64,000 nt of DNA, taken from positions 62,001-126,000 of the forward strand of contig NZ_OY764213.1 in NCBI RefSeq assembly GCF_963668165.1, given 5' to 3'. The notes beneath the pieces are model-generated. The model ran no database searches. It was given only the letters and a program-made list of their open reading frames with translations, and had not been told where the DNA came from. This stretch comes from Marispirochaeta sp. (GTDB lineage: Bacteria > Spirochaetota > Spirochaetia > JC444 > Marispirochaetaceae). Below, piece by piece: positions 18,708 to 27,644 of this stretch. The position numbers and the translations under genes are program-made. Position 1 is the first letter of the stretch. Every line of letters begins with the position of its first letter.

Positions 18708-19727
18708 CTACGCAATCACCACCTTGCTGACCTCTCCCCTATGCTCTGCAGTAAAGGTGAAGGCTTCCACAACCTGGTCGAATGGGAATCGGTGAGAGAT
18801 GATACCTTCTACTGAGAGAGCCTTGGAAGCCAAGAGAGAGAGTAATGGGGTAAAGGTATTACAGTATCGATTCACTCCTCTGACATCCAGCTCTTTCTCG
18901 ATGACTGTCTCCATTGAGAAGGGGAATGAAGACACCTCTGGCCATCCAACAAGGACAACCACCCCACCCCGCTTTGCCAAGAACGGTGCGGATGCAGATC
19001 CCTTGCTGGAACCAGAAGTATCGAACACTACATCAACACCTCTTCCTTGGGTAAAGAAAGCAATCTGTTCACTTGCAGACTCCTTCTCCGCATGTATCAC
19101 ACCATCTGCACCCAGTTCCTTGGCCTTGGCCAGACGGGAGTCAATCATATCAATCATGTATACGTTGCTTGCCCCAAACGCGCGGGCAACCAGCATCGTG
19201 ATCAAACCAATCGGGCCGGAACCCACAATGGCCACCGATGAGCCAGGTTTCAACCCTGCACGGTTGCATGCCTGCATGCCAACCGACAAGGGCTCAACCA
19301 ATGCCCCCTCTTCCAATGACACCCCTTCAAGGAGTCTGTGAAGCATGGAACTATCAATGGCAACATACTCAGCGAATGTCCCATTGACCGGTGGAGCAGA
19401 GAGAAACACCACATCTGGGCAAAGATTATACCGTCCACTACGGCAGAACTCACACTTCCCACAGGGAATGCCTGGTTCGATCACCACCAACTCCCCCTCA
19501 GAGAACCCAGGACCTTCCACCACCCTTCCCACAGCTTCGTGACCCGGAATATAGGGTTCATCAACTACAAAGGGACCAAGCTTTCCTTCCGTGAAGAAGT
19601 GAATGTCGGACCCACAAAGTCCGTTGGCAAGAATCTGCACCAGAACCTCATGCTCCTTCCGTTCTGGAACAGGAACCTGTTCCAAACGTAAGTCTTTTTT
19701 CCCATAGAGAACTGCTGCCTTCATCAT
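18708..19727 (-). CDS. zinc-dependent medium-chain dehydrogenase (sorbitol/threonine dehydrogenase-like)
   Basis: A 339-residue MDR-family polyol or sugar dehydrogenase. Visible: GLCGSDIHFFTEG (catalytic zinc Cys and Ser), GHEAVGRVVEG, the structural zinc cysteines in CGKCEFCRSGRYNLC, and the Rossmann motif VAIVGSGPIGLI. The ATG at 19727 follows GAGGAGG and lies one base after the upstream GH2 gene's stop, so the genes are co-transcribed. It probably oxidises the sugar released by the GH2 enzyme; the substrate is unknown. Confidence 0.9.
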   Translation of the reverse strand: MMKAAVLYGKKDLRLEQVPVPERKEHEVLVQILANGLCGSDIHFFTEGKLGPFVVDEPYIPGHEAVGRVVEGPGFSEGELVVIEPGIPCGKCEFCRSGRYNLCPDVVFLSAPPVNGTFAEYVAIDSSMLHRLLEGVSLEEGALVEPLSVGMQACNRAGLKPGSSVAIVGSGPIGLITMLVARAFGASNVYMIDMIDSRLAKAKELGADGVIHAEKESASEQIAFFTQGRGVDVVFDTSGSSKGSASAPFLAKRGGVVVLVGWPEVSSFPFSMETVIEKELDVRGVNRYCNTFTPLLSLLASKALSVEGIISHRFPFDQVVEAFTFTAEHRGEVSKVVIA

Positions 19728-19728
19728 C

Positions 19729-22479
19729 TCACGCCTCCTCATTCCGTACCAATAACCCGATTTCTTCAACCGTGAGCCTACTCTTGGGAGCAAACTGGTT
19801 GCTCTGCATATAAGAGAGGATTGCATGGTACAACTGTCGGGCAACTGTCCGATGCTCCAAATCAGAGGTTACATCCATACTACAGACCATCAACTTACCT
19901 GGACCAATCATACACTCAAACAACAATCCCAGCTTGTGACTCCTGAACCATGTGTCGATCGGCTGTACCATGGGGGACAATTCATGGGGAAGATCATCAA
20001 GGACCATGGCACTACCGCCATGCACCAACTCCCACCACTGCCAATCACTATGGTTTTCCGTTGGGAACTTGGAAAAGACTGGATGCTCAGCATCCACAAC
20101 CATCCCAAGGGTATGGGGAGCCTGTCCTCCGGTCCATGAGGTATTCCAGAACACAGAGGAGAATCCCAAAGCTACATCCGATTCTCCAGAAGCAAGCAAC
20201 AGAACCTTGCCTCCCTCAAGAAGCGCCTTACGGCTCTCCTCATCCCAACGGTCTGCTACCACCACATCTCCCGCATCAAGCTTCACCTCTTCAGGGAACA
20301 CCCAGATATCCCACTCATTCTCCCTCCTTGGATCTTCCAAGGTAAGAGAAAGTGTCAACTTCTGAGCACCAGTGAGTTCGGGAATGGACAATGAAAGGGT
20401 TGCAAGAGAATGTAATCCCCTGCCTGCTGGTTGGTCAGTGGGGAGAGAACCACCTTGTACCTGGTTTCCTTTTTCGTCGCTTAACCTCCAGGTTACCTTC
20501 GGTTGTTCGATGGCCCTGCTGCCGAAGTTTGCCAGCTCTATGTCCGCCACCAGTGTTTCGCCGGCAGTGTAGTACCGCCTGGGAAGTCGGGCAAGCAAAA
20601 CGATGTCACTACAGAACCTTCTGAACTGGGGTCCACTACAGTAGCCTTTCTCCTGCCAGAAGGTATTCAACACTCCTTCCAGGGCGGTGCCCTGGCCAGG
20701 GAAGTCAGTAAGTGCCAACAGCTGGAATCCTGATAGATTTCCTGTTCGTAGTGCCGCCTCAATCTCTTCCTTGTAACAGAGTACTTGCTGGAATCCGGAA
20801 GCCTGCAGGAACTGCCCAGCTTGACCAGCAAGCCCACGGCGAGAGAGGATATCGGCAAAGACCTCGAAGTTGCGTGGCTTCAAATACCCTGTGTACTCCT
20901 TCATCTCAGAAAAGTCAGGGAACACACACCACTGCCCCATCTCGTGGGTCACCACCGGACCAGGATACTTTTCACAGATGGCCGTGTAATCACTGCAGGT
21001 TTCAGGTGCCTTCGCGTTGATCCTGGAAGCAAGTTCCTCACCCCAGGCCTGCACGCGGGGTTCAGGCACTACCTGATACGCATTCTCTTCCAAGGCAGGC
21101 CATCCGGAAGCAGAGGTATGCAGTCTTCTTGCATCCCTCTGGTTCCAGGTGGAAGCCCAGAGTCCCAACACTTCCTTGTCACGACCATCAGGTTCATTCC
21201 CACTGGCGAACAAGAGGAACGAGGGATGGTTCCCGTACTCAGCTACAATCCTTTCGGACTCAGTGAACAACCAGTCATCAAAGGCCTTGTTCTCATCATA
21301 AGCCACACCCTGGTTCTTCCAAATTGGACACTCCACCTGCAAATAGAATCCCATACGATCTGCCACCCTGAATGCTGCTTCAGGCGGGCACCAGGAGTGG
21401 AAACGGATATGGTTCAACCCATAGGCCTTGCTCTGGGAAAAGAGGTACTCCCAATACCCCTCCTCCATCGGAGGATGCCCTGTCTTTGGGAACACACAGC
21501 ACTCCACCGTCCCTCGCAGGAACGTCTGATTCCCATTGACAAAGAGCTGTTTTCCCTTGGATTCAACACTCCTGAGGCCAATCTGCAGGGTCTTCTCGTC
21601 AACAACGCCTTCATCTGTCTTTAGCAGTACATGAACATCCTCAAGGTTTGGATCGTACTCATCCCAGAGCGGCATCTCATCGAGCTCCATATGAAAGATG
21701 GCCGTCCCTGGTTCCACACTCCTTGTGAGGGTGGAAGGTTCTCTTCCTGCTCTCGTTATCTGCAACGTAACGGAAGTTTCTTGCTCTTCATGGTTATCCA
21801 CCCTGGCAGTACAGAGCGCAGCTCTCCGTTTACTATTTGGGTATACACTGACCACACCCAATGAAAGGGTGGATACAGGAACCAGTGCCAACTGCCCTAC
21901 GATCCCGTTCCAAGGTCCTTGGGTCTGGTCTGAAATACTATGTGCATTGGGACCCACATCCCAGATCATCCGGTTATCCACCCGAATGACCAGCACCACT
22001 TCCCCATCTTCCAATGCAGGCAGGTCATAACGGTGGGGAACACTCAGACTGTCACAAGAACCAACGAATACCCCGTTGACCCATACACTCGTTTCCCAGT
22101 GCGGACGCTCGAGTACCAACTGCCAGGAGGAAGTATCATGCTTTGGAATGGTAATATGCTTCACATACCACGCAGAGCCTGTGAATCGCGTCTCGGGTTG
22201 CAACCAGTAGGGAAAGCGAAAATCATCATCCGCCCGATACGGCTCATAGAGTGGGTCTTTCAGGAACTCATCCCCAAACCGGGAACCTACCCAATCAGTC
22301 TTGCTGGTTACCGGATTCCCGATACCTGCAAGCTCAAGACTACCAGGAAAAGAAATTGGATGTGCATGCTTCCCTGCCAAGGAAGCGGGTTCATACCACT
22401 TCTCAGCATTTCCCCTGTCCTCGGCATCGAGGAATACTTGCCACTGGCCATGTAGATCTATCTTCTTTTTATCACTCAT
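19729..22479 (-). CDS. glycoside hydrolase family 2-type enzyme
   Basis: A 916-residue GH2-like hydrolase (beta-galactosidase/beta-glucuronidase/mannosidase clan). The N-terminal sugar-binding jelly roll is clear (GSAWYVKHITIP, HWETSVWVNGVFVGSCDSLS), then the immunoglobulin-like domain and the TIM barrel. The general acid/base is probably Glu of FASGNEPDG near residue 427 and the nucleophile Glu of THEMGQW near 512. There is no signal peptide, so it acts in the cytoplasm on imported oligosaccharide. It lies between the ABC permease gene and the dehydrogenase gene. Exact specificity cannot be read. Confidence 0.87.
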   Translation of the reverse strand: MSDKKKIDLHGQWQVFLDAEDRGNAEKWYEPASLAGKHAHPISFPGSLELAGIGNPVTSKTDWVGSRFGDEFLKDPLYEPYRADDDFRFPYWLQPETRFTGSAWYVKHITIPKHDTSSWQLVLERPHWETSVWVNGVFVGSCDSLSVPHRYDLPALEDGEVVLVIRVDNRMIWDVGPNAHSISDQTQGPWNGIVGQLALVPVSTLSLGVVSVYPNSKRRAALCTARVDNHEEQETSVTLQITRAGREPSTLTRSVEPGTAIFHMELDEMPLWDEYDPNLEDVHVLLKTDEGVVDEKTLQIGLRSVESKGKQLFVNGNQTFLRGTVECCVFPKTGHPPMEEGYWEYLFSQSKAYGLNHIRFHSWCPPEAAFRVADRMGFYLQVECPIWKNQGVAYDENKAFDDWLFTESERIVAEYGNHPSFLLFASGNEPDGRDKEVLGLWASTWNQRDARRLHTSASGWPALEENAYQVVPEPRVQAWGEELASRINAKAPETCSDYTAICEKYPGPVVTHEMGQWCVFPDFSEMKEYTGYLKPRNFEVFADILSRRGLAGQAGQFLQASGFQQVLCYKEEIEAALRTGNLSGFQLLALTDFPGQGTALEGVLNTFWQEKGYCSGPQFRRFCSDIVLLARLPRRYYTAGETLVADIELANFGSRAIEQPKVTWRLSDEKGNQVQGGSLPTDQPAGRGLHSLATLSLSIPELTGAQKLTLSLTLEDPRRENEWDIWVFPEEVKLDAGDVVVADRWDEESRKALLEGGKVLLLASGESDVALGFSSVFWNTSWTGGQAPHTLGMVVDAEHPVFSKFPTENHSDWQWWELVHGGSAMVLDDLPHELSPMVQPIDTWFRSHKLGLLFECMIGPGKLMVCSMDVTSDLEHRTVARQLYHAILSYMQSNQFAPKSRLTVEEIGLLVRNEEA

Positions 22480-22494
22480 ACACCAGCCTCATCC

Positions 22495-23337
22495 TTACTG
22501 CTTGACCGCACCTGCTGTCAGGCCTCTTATATAATACTTCTGCACTGCGAGGAAGATTGCAACCGTCGGGATGCAAACCAACGTCGAGGCAGCCATTACC
22601 GGTCCATAGGGCGGTGCAGACCCTGCCGAAACCCCGGTAAGCATGTTTGCCATACCAATGGGGAGGGTCATGGACAACTCCTGGCGAATAGCGATCAAGG
22701 GCCAGAGGAAGTTGTTCCAACTATTGATGAAGGTAATAATCCCCAAACTCGCCAACGCAGGTACCATGATCGGCAAGGCTATCTGGAAGAAAATCCTCAA
22801 ATCTCCTGCTCCGTCAATCTTCGCTGAATCCAGCAAGGCATTAGGAACATAGGATGCATACTGATTCATCAGAAAAATCCCAATCGGGGGAGCGATGAAA
22901 GGAAGCACCAAGGAAATGAGTGAATTGGTCATACCCAACCTGCTGGTAACCACAAACAAGGGAACCACAAGAATGGGGAATGGAATCATAGTGGAGGAGA
23001 GCAGTACCGCAAACAGCTTCCCTCTCCCCTTGAACCGAAACTTTGCAAACGCGTAGCCTGCAAGGCTTGTGATAATCAAAGCCAACAGTGTTGTCAGCAA
23101 GGCAACGATCAAGCTGTTGAGAATCCAGCAGGAAAACGGCCAGTTGGAGAACAGTCTTGCATAGTTGCCGCTATCCAAGCTTTTTGGCAAGAACGTAGCC
23201 GGCTGGAAAATCTCCTCGGTTGTCTTGAACGACGAGCTGACCATCCAGATGAATGGAAGCAACATAAAAACGCCACCAACCCAAACCACAACGTTCATCA
23301 CCCAAGCACCAGCAGAAAGACGATTGTGTGTTCTCAT
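22495..23337 (-). CDS. carbohydrate ABC transporter permease, MalG type
   Basis: A 280-residue inner-membrane subunit with six membrane segments. The EAA-loop motif that contacts the ATPase is visible as LLDSAKIDGAGDLRIFFQIA. It overlaps the other permease gene by four bases. No ATPase gene is present in this locus, so a shared MsmK-like ATPase elsewhere is likely. Confidence 0.93.
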   Translation of the reverse strand: MRTHNRLSAGAWVMNVVVWVGGVFMLLPFIWMVSSSFKTTEEIFQPATFLPKSLDSGNYARLFSNWPFSCWILNSLIVALLTTLLALIITSLAGYAFAKFRFKGRGKLFAVLLSSTMIPFPILVVPLFVVTSRLGMTNSLISLVLPFIAPPIGIFLMNQYASYVPNALLDSAKIDGAGDLRIFFQIALPIMVPALASLGIITFINSWNNFLWPLIAIRQELSMTLPIGMANMLTGVSAGSAPPYGPVMAASTLVCIPTVAIFLAVQKYYIRGLTAGAVKQ

Positions 23338-24197
23338 AGGTCACTCTCCTTTCTCAGCCTCATCTGCACCGCAGAGAAGGAGGCAATTGCAATGAACAAC
23401 ACCAATCCGATCGCCGATGCATAGCCAAAGCGGAACTGCGTGAACCCTCTCAGGTAGAGGTACTGCACCACCGACCGTGTTGCATTGGAGGGCCCACCTC
23501 CTGTGAGAATCTGTGGTTCATCGAAAATCTGCATTGAGCCGATAAGAATAATCATGGAGACGAAGAATGTAATCGGACGGAGCTGGGGAAGTGTTACCGA
23601 AAAGAATCGTTGCAACGTGGTTGCTCCATCGACCTTCGCCGCGTCGTAGAGCTCCCGGTCAATTCCCTGCAATCCTGCCAAAAAGTAGATGCTGGTCAAT
23701 CCCAACCAGCGCCAGATGACCACCACAATGACGGGAACCAGAGCCAGGGTACGCGAGCCCAACCAATCAATGGAAACTCCCAGTATTCGGTTGATCAAGC
23801 CAAAATTCGTATTGAACAACATCAAGAACGTCTGCGAGATTGCCACCGTCGATGTTACGATAGGGGCAAAGTAGATTGCCCTGACCACCAAACGCCCACG
23901 AAGGTGGGGAGAGTCAAGGGCGAGGGCCAACAGGAGGGAGAGTGGCACTACGATGAAGAGACTTACCGCACTGTAGAGCAGGGTGTTCCTCACTGAAAGC
24001 CAGAACACCGAATCGGTAGCAATCCCCTTCAGGTTATCCAACCCGTTGAAAGAAGGGCTCTTGATTCCGGTCCAGTTGAAAAAGCTGACCACCAGAGAGA
24101 ATATCATCGGGCCGAACATGAAAACCAGAAACACCACATAGGCGGGAAGTATAAAGAAATAGGGTGTCTTCTTGTACATCGTAATGCGCATCATCAC
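23334..24197 (-). CDS. carbohydrate ABC transporter permease, MalF type
   Basis: A 287-residue permease with the EAA motif ELYDAAKVDGATTLQRFF and the GGPSNATRSVVQYLYL segment common to MalF/UgpA proteins. Several ATG codons occur at the start (MMMRITMYKK); the first is supported by the nearby GGAGGAGG. It is translationally coupled to the MalG-type permease downstream. Confidence 0.93.
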   Translation of the reverse strand: MMMRITMYKKTPYFFILPAYVVFLVFMFGPMIFSLVVSFFNWTGIKSPSFNGLDNLKGIATDSVFWLSVRNTLLYSAVSLFIVVPLSLLLALALDSPHLRGRLVVRAIYFAPIVTSTVAISQTFLMLFNTNFGLINRILGVSIDWLGSRTLALVPVIVVVIWRWLGLTSIYFLAGLQGIDRELYDAAKVDGATTLQRFFSVTLPQLRPITFFVSMIILIGSMQIFDEPQILTGGGPSNATRSVVQYLYLRGFTQFRFGYASAIGLVLFIAIASFSAVQMRLRKESDL

Positions 24198-24222
24198 CTC
24201 CTCCTATCAAAATTGAGAGCAA

Positions 24223-24246
24223 GGGGGAGAAGCAATCTTCTCTCCC
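24223..24246 (-). promoter_or_regulatory. intercistronic hairpin after the binding-protein gene
   Basis: GGGGGAGAAG (24223-24232) and CTTCTCTCCC (24237-24246) pair over ten positions with one mismatch and a CAAT loop. It lies between the solute-binding protein gene and the permease gene, matching the placement of hairpins at 7450 and 44348. Confidence 0.6.
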
Positions 24247-24263
24247 GCAGAGATAGTCAAATC

Positions 24264-25574
24264 TTACAGTTGCGCATCCCGCTCGGTGATTTCAACCAAT
24301 GTATCAATCAACTCACTGGAAGAGAGCTTGCCTGCGATGAACAAGGGAAGGTTGTCCACCATTGCCTGCAAGAGGAATGGACGGGCTGGGCTCTGCCAGA
24401 GCGGAGGAGTCTCCAACGCCACATCAGCAAACACAGCACCAATCTTCTGTCCACCAAAGAACGGATGCTCTTCCTCGGTTACCGCTGGGGAATCGAGTGC
24501 TTCGTACATCGTGGGATAGAAGCCAATGGTCGTATAGCGATCCAACTGACCATCGAGGGACATGTACGCATCATCAAGTACATCCCATACGATGTCCTTG
24601 ATCTTTGAACTCTTGGTAATGGCGAAGCCGGTACCACCCCAGACACTGGTGCGGTAACCACTGCCGTCTTCCCAGACCGGCATCGGAGCAACACGCCATT
24701 CTCCTGCCATGCTCTCTACTCCAGGCTGTAATACCGAGGTATTGTACCAGTCAGGCGCAACCATGCCTGCTACCCTGCCTGTTGAGAAAGCAGTGGGGAT
24801 TGTGGAACCCCAGAACTCATTGCCCAATACCACCTGCAATGCATTGGCATCGAGTGCTTCACGAAGCATATCCAAAACTTTGATTGCTGCTTCCCTATTC
24901 TTTCCTTCACCCAGGACAAGATTTCCTTCCTGGTCGAAGAACTGTCCACCCCGCTGGAGGAACATCATGGAGAAGATACCGGAGGAGTCATTATCCATGA
25001 CACCAATCTTTACCCCGTGCCCAGCAAGCTCCTTTCCTGCTTCGATGTACTCTTCCCAGGTCGTAGGAATGGTAACACCATACTTCTCAAAGATAGCCGG
25101 CTGATAGTAATACACTGATGCAGTCAGTGCACTTTCAAGCCCGTAGATCTTCCCTTCATAGGTATACAGTGCCCAACGGCCCTGGACATAGTCATCATAG
25201 CAGTCCCCAATCTTGTCGGTCAGATCAACCAGGAAAGATTCTACATTGCTGTCCTCCATCAAGGTGGGGAACCAGCCCTGCTCTACCCCGATCAAATCAG
25301 GCAGTTCCTCTCCTGCCACCAAGGCTGTGATCAAGCTGGTAATTGTATTGGGCATGATCTGTGCTTCGAGTGCAATCTGGTAGTCAGGATTGTTCTCATT
25401 CATCATGTCGATACGCTTTTGGAAGAACTGACGATAGAGATCGTCATGCGTCCACATCTTGATTGTTACTGTCTCTCCCTTCTTTGGGGTTATGGATTCT
25501 TCTTTCGCCCCACCTGCCATCAACAGGGAAGCGCCTACGACCAATACAAGCAATACTGATAAGCATTTCTTCAT
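24264..25574 (-). CDS. ABC transporter sugar-binding protein
   Basis: A 436-residue family 1 extracellular solute-binding protein. The signal sequence is MKKCLSVLLVLVVGASLLMA followed by GGAKEE, so it is exported; a lipobox cysteine is not present. Typical features are TIKMWTHDD, ALVAGEELPDLIGVEQGW and the VWGGTGFAITKSSK region. First gene of the sugar operon. Sugar specificity is unknown but probably an oligosaccharide cut by the GH2 enzyme. Confidence 0.93.
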   Translation of the reverse strand: MKKCLSVLLVLVVGASLLMAGGAKEESITPKKGETVTIKMWTHDDLYRQFFQKRIDMMNENNPDYQIALEAQIMPNTITSLITALVAGEELPDLIGVEQGWFPTLMEDSNVESFLVDLTDKIGDCYDDYVQGRWALYTYEGKIYGLESALTASVYYYQPAIFEKYGVTIPTTWEEYIEAGKELAGHGVKIGVMDNDSSGIFSMMFLQRGGQFFDQEGNLVLGEGKNREAAIKVLDMLREALDANALQVVLGNEFWGSTIPTAFSTGRVAGMVAPDWYNTSVLQPGVESMAGEWRVAPMPVWEDGSGYRTSVWGGTGFAITKSSKIKDIVWDVLDDAYMSLDGQLDRYTTIGFYPTMYEALDSPAVTEEEHPFFGGQKIGAVFADVALETPPLWQSPARPFLLQAMVDNLPLFIAGKLSSSELIDTLVEITERDAQL

Positions 25575-25731
25575 AGTCTTAATACTCCTTTGAGTTCAGT
25601 CTAGGAGCGGTTATGGAAACTGTCTATGGAACTCTTGATAAAATCATGGACAAAATGATAATCACATACTACACCGAGAGCAAATCTATCATGACAATCA
25701 TAACTGATATTATTTGTTCTTTTAAATCGGT

Positions 25732-26622
25732 TTATGTATGTGCTACCTTCCTATACTCTCGTGGAGACACCCCTATTATCTTACGAAAAACGCGAGAAAA
25801 ATAGAACTGGTCATCAAATCCTACATACTCTGCAATTCGGTTTATGGGCTCTGGAGTAGCGTCGAGATAGTAACACGCCCGCTGCATCCTGAGGTGTTGG
25901 ACAAATGCCATCGGAGGGTAGCCGGTCACCTCTTTGAATAGCTGGATGATCCTGCTTGGGCTGTACTGGGAACGGGAGGTAAACGTTTCAAGAGTTATCT
26001 CCTCGGTCAGGTGACGCTGAGCATAGGCAATAAGATCCTCGATAACCCGCACCCCGGGAACGTTCAGCGTGTCGGTAGTGAAGTACTCCTGTTCATAGGA
26101 GAGGGAAAGAATCAAAGCAGCAGCGCTGCTTGCTGCTAGCAGGTAGCGGTGGGTGTAGCCTCTTGAGAGTGGGGTAAATACCTGTGTAAACAACCCCAAG
26201 ATGACTGATTGGGACGCATGGGGAATCTGGATGCCTCTCCCTGAAAGCGCTCTGGGGACATAGATAGGAGAGAAATCCCCTGCAAAGTGGAACCAGTAGA
26301 TCGACCAAGGGTGGTCCTTGCTTGCCCCATAGAGGTGAGCGGTTCTCTCTGGAATGGTAATTACCTGACCCTTGGAGAGATGGGTCACCACCCCATCTAT
26401 GCTGACAAACCCCTCTCCCTCTTCACAGTAGATGAAGATGTTCTGTTCACAGCCATGCAAACGCTGACGCAGGTGGTACCGAGCATGGGGGAAATATCCT
26501 GCATCCGTGATCACAAACCCACGCAGAGCCGGATTGGCGTTGAACGCATCCAGCATGCTACGGGGAATCACATAGAGTTTCTCCTTGGGAAAACCATCAC
26601 CCTTCTCACGAATTCTTGCCAT
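25732..26622 (-). CDS. AraC-family transcriptional regulator
   Basis: A 296-residue regulator with an N-terminal cupin sensor (CEEGEGFVSIDGVVTHLSKG, IYWFHFAGDFSPIYVP) and two C-terminal helix-turn-helix motifs (ITLETFTSRSQYSPSRIIQL, YVGFDDQFYFSRVFRKIIG). The ATG at 26622 follows GGGAG with good spacing; a GTG six codons earlier is possible. It overlaps the next AraC gene by 17 bases and probably controls the sugar operon reading away from it on the same strand. Confidence 0.9.
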   Translation of the reverse strand: MARIREKGDGFPKEKLYVIPRSMLDAFNANPALRGFVITDAGYFPHARYHLRQRLHGCEQNIFIYCEEGEGFVSIDGVVTHLSKGQVITIPERTAHLYGASKDHPWSIYWFHFAGDFSPIYVPRALSGRGIQIPHASQSVILGLFTQVFTPLSRGYTHRYLLAASSAAALILSLSYEQEYFTTDTLNVPGVRVIEDLIAYAQRHLTEEITLETFTSRSQYSPSRIIQLFKEVTGYPPMAFVQHLRMQRACYYLDATPEPINRIAEYVGFDDQFYFSRVFRKIIGVSPREYRKVAHT

Positions 26623-27472
26623 AACGCTTCTCCCTTTCACGATACTGCAGTGGACTAGAGCCTACCCGTTTCTTGAAGTTCGTACAGAATGAACTTGCCG
26701 TTGAAAAACCACAGCAGGAAGCAACCTTCTTGATCGGGAAGTCGGTGGTACGCAAGAGATACTTGGCATTTGCCACCCGATGGTTGAGCATGTACTCATG
26801 CGGGGGAAACCCAGTACTCTGCTTGAAGAGCCGGGAGAAATAGTAGGGACTGAGGTTTGCCTGTCTGGCAAGGTCCTCGACACTCAGCGGCTGTTCGATA
26901 TGCATGGAGATGTAGGTAAGTACTTCTTCAATGGCATCCACACTTGTGGTTTTCTCTCCTGCAAACCGGGCAAGGTAGAGTTCGGTCATTACGTTCGTGA
27001 TCAACTGGGAAATCCGCGCCTCATTGACCGCTTCCTGCTTGTCAAAGACGGAGAATATCTGATAGAGGTTACGCTCCATCACGTACGCTGAGGGAAGCAG
27101 TTGTATCACAGGCTCCCCTCCCTGGGAGAGTGCTGAAAACCAACTTCTCAAAATTGGACCATCAATGTGCATCCAGAGAATCTCCCATCCTTTCTTTGAA
27201 GCTTTGTAGGTATGGGCTTGATAACAGTCAAGCAAGGCAATGCTTCCCGTCCCTACCAACCTGTATTCGCCCCATTGCAGTACATACCCGGCCCCTGAGA
27301 GGGTATAGATCAGCAGGAAACTATCGTAACGCTGCCGCGCAACGAGGTATTCAGAGCTGCAATGGTAGTGACCGATGCAGAGCAAGTAATAGAAAAGGGA
27401 ACGTGCTCGACTGCTGGCACTATAAAGGAAAATTTTTGAAGGTTCTAATACCCCGGGACTATGATAATTCAT
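26606..27472 (-). CDS. AraC-family transcriptional regulator, second copy
   Basis: A 288-residue AraC/XylS regulator: cupin-like N-terminus (FLLIYTLSGAGYVLQWGEYR, YQAHTYKASKKGWEILWMHI) and C-terminal double helix-turn-helix (LSVEDLARQANLSPYYFSRL, KVASCCGFSTASSFCTNFKK). It is transcribed with the other AraC gene and divergently from the DUF5107 gene, so both the sugar operon and that gene are candidate targets. Confidence 0.9.
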   Translation of the reverse strand: MNYHSPGVLEPSKIFLYSASSRARSLFYYLLCIGHYHCSSEYLVARQRYDSFLLIYTLSGAGYVLQWGEYRLVGTGSIALLDCYQAHTYKASKKGWEILWMHIDGPILRSWFSALSQGGEPVIQLLPSAYVMERNLYQIFSVFDKQEAVNEARISQLITNVMTELYLARFAGEKTTSVDAIEEVLTYISMHIEQPLSVEDLARQANLSPYYFSRLFKQSTGFPPHEYMLNHRVANAKYLLRTTDFPIKKVASCCGFSTASSFCTNFKKRVGSSPLQYREREKRYGKNS

Positions 27473-27644
27473 TGATACAACCTAACTAAATGTTTTTCGA
27501 TCGATACTTCATATATAAGAATAGTCCATGTTTATGATAAACACAATTCTAAGAAAAAGAGCAAGAAATCAAAATAACTGAGCAACTTTTCTTAATGACT
27601 ACCCATTTTTCCCTGCTACAATGGACAGGCAGGAGGATACTGGT

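Noticed and set aside
20785..22455. Several long plus-strand frames opposite the GH2 gene
   Set aside because: They overlap each other and the GH2 gene; composition is that of shadow frames.
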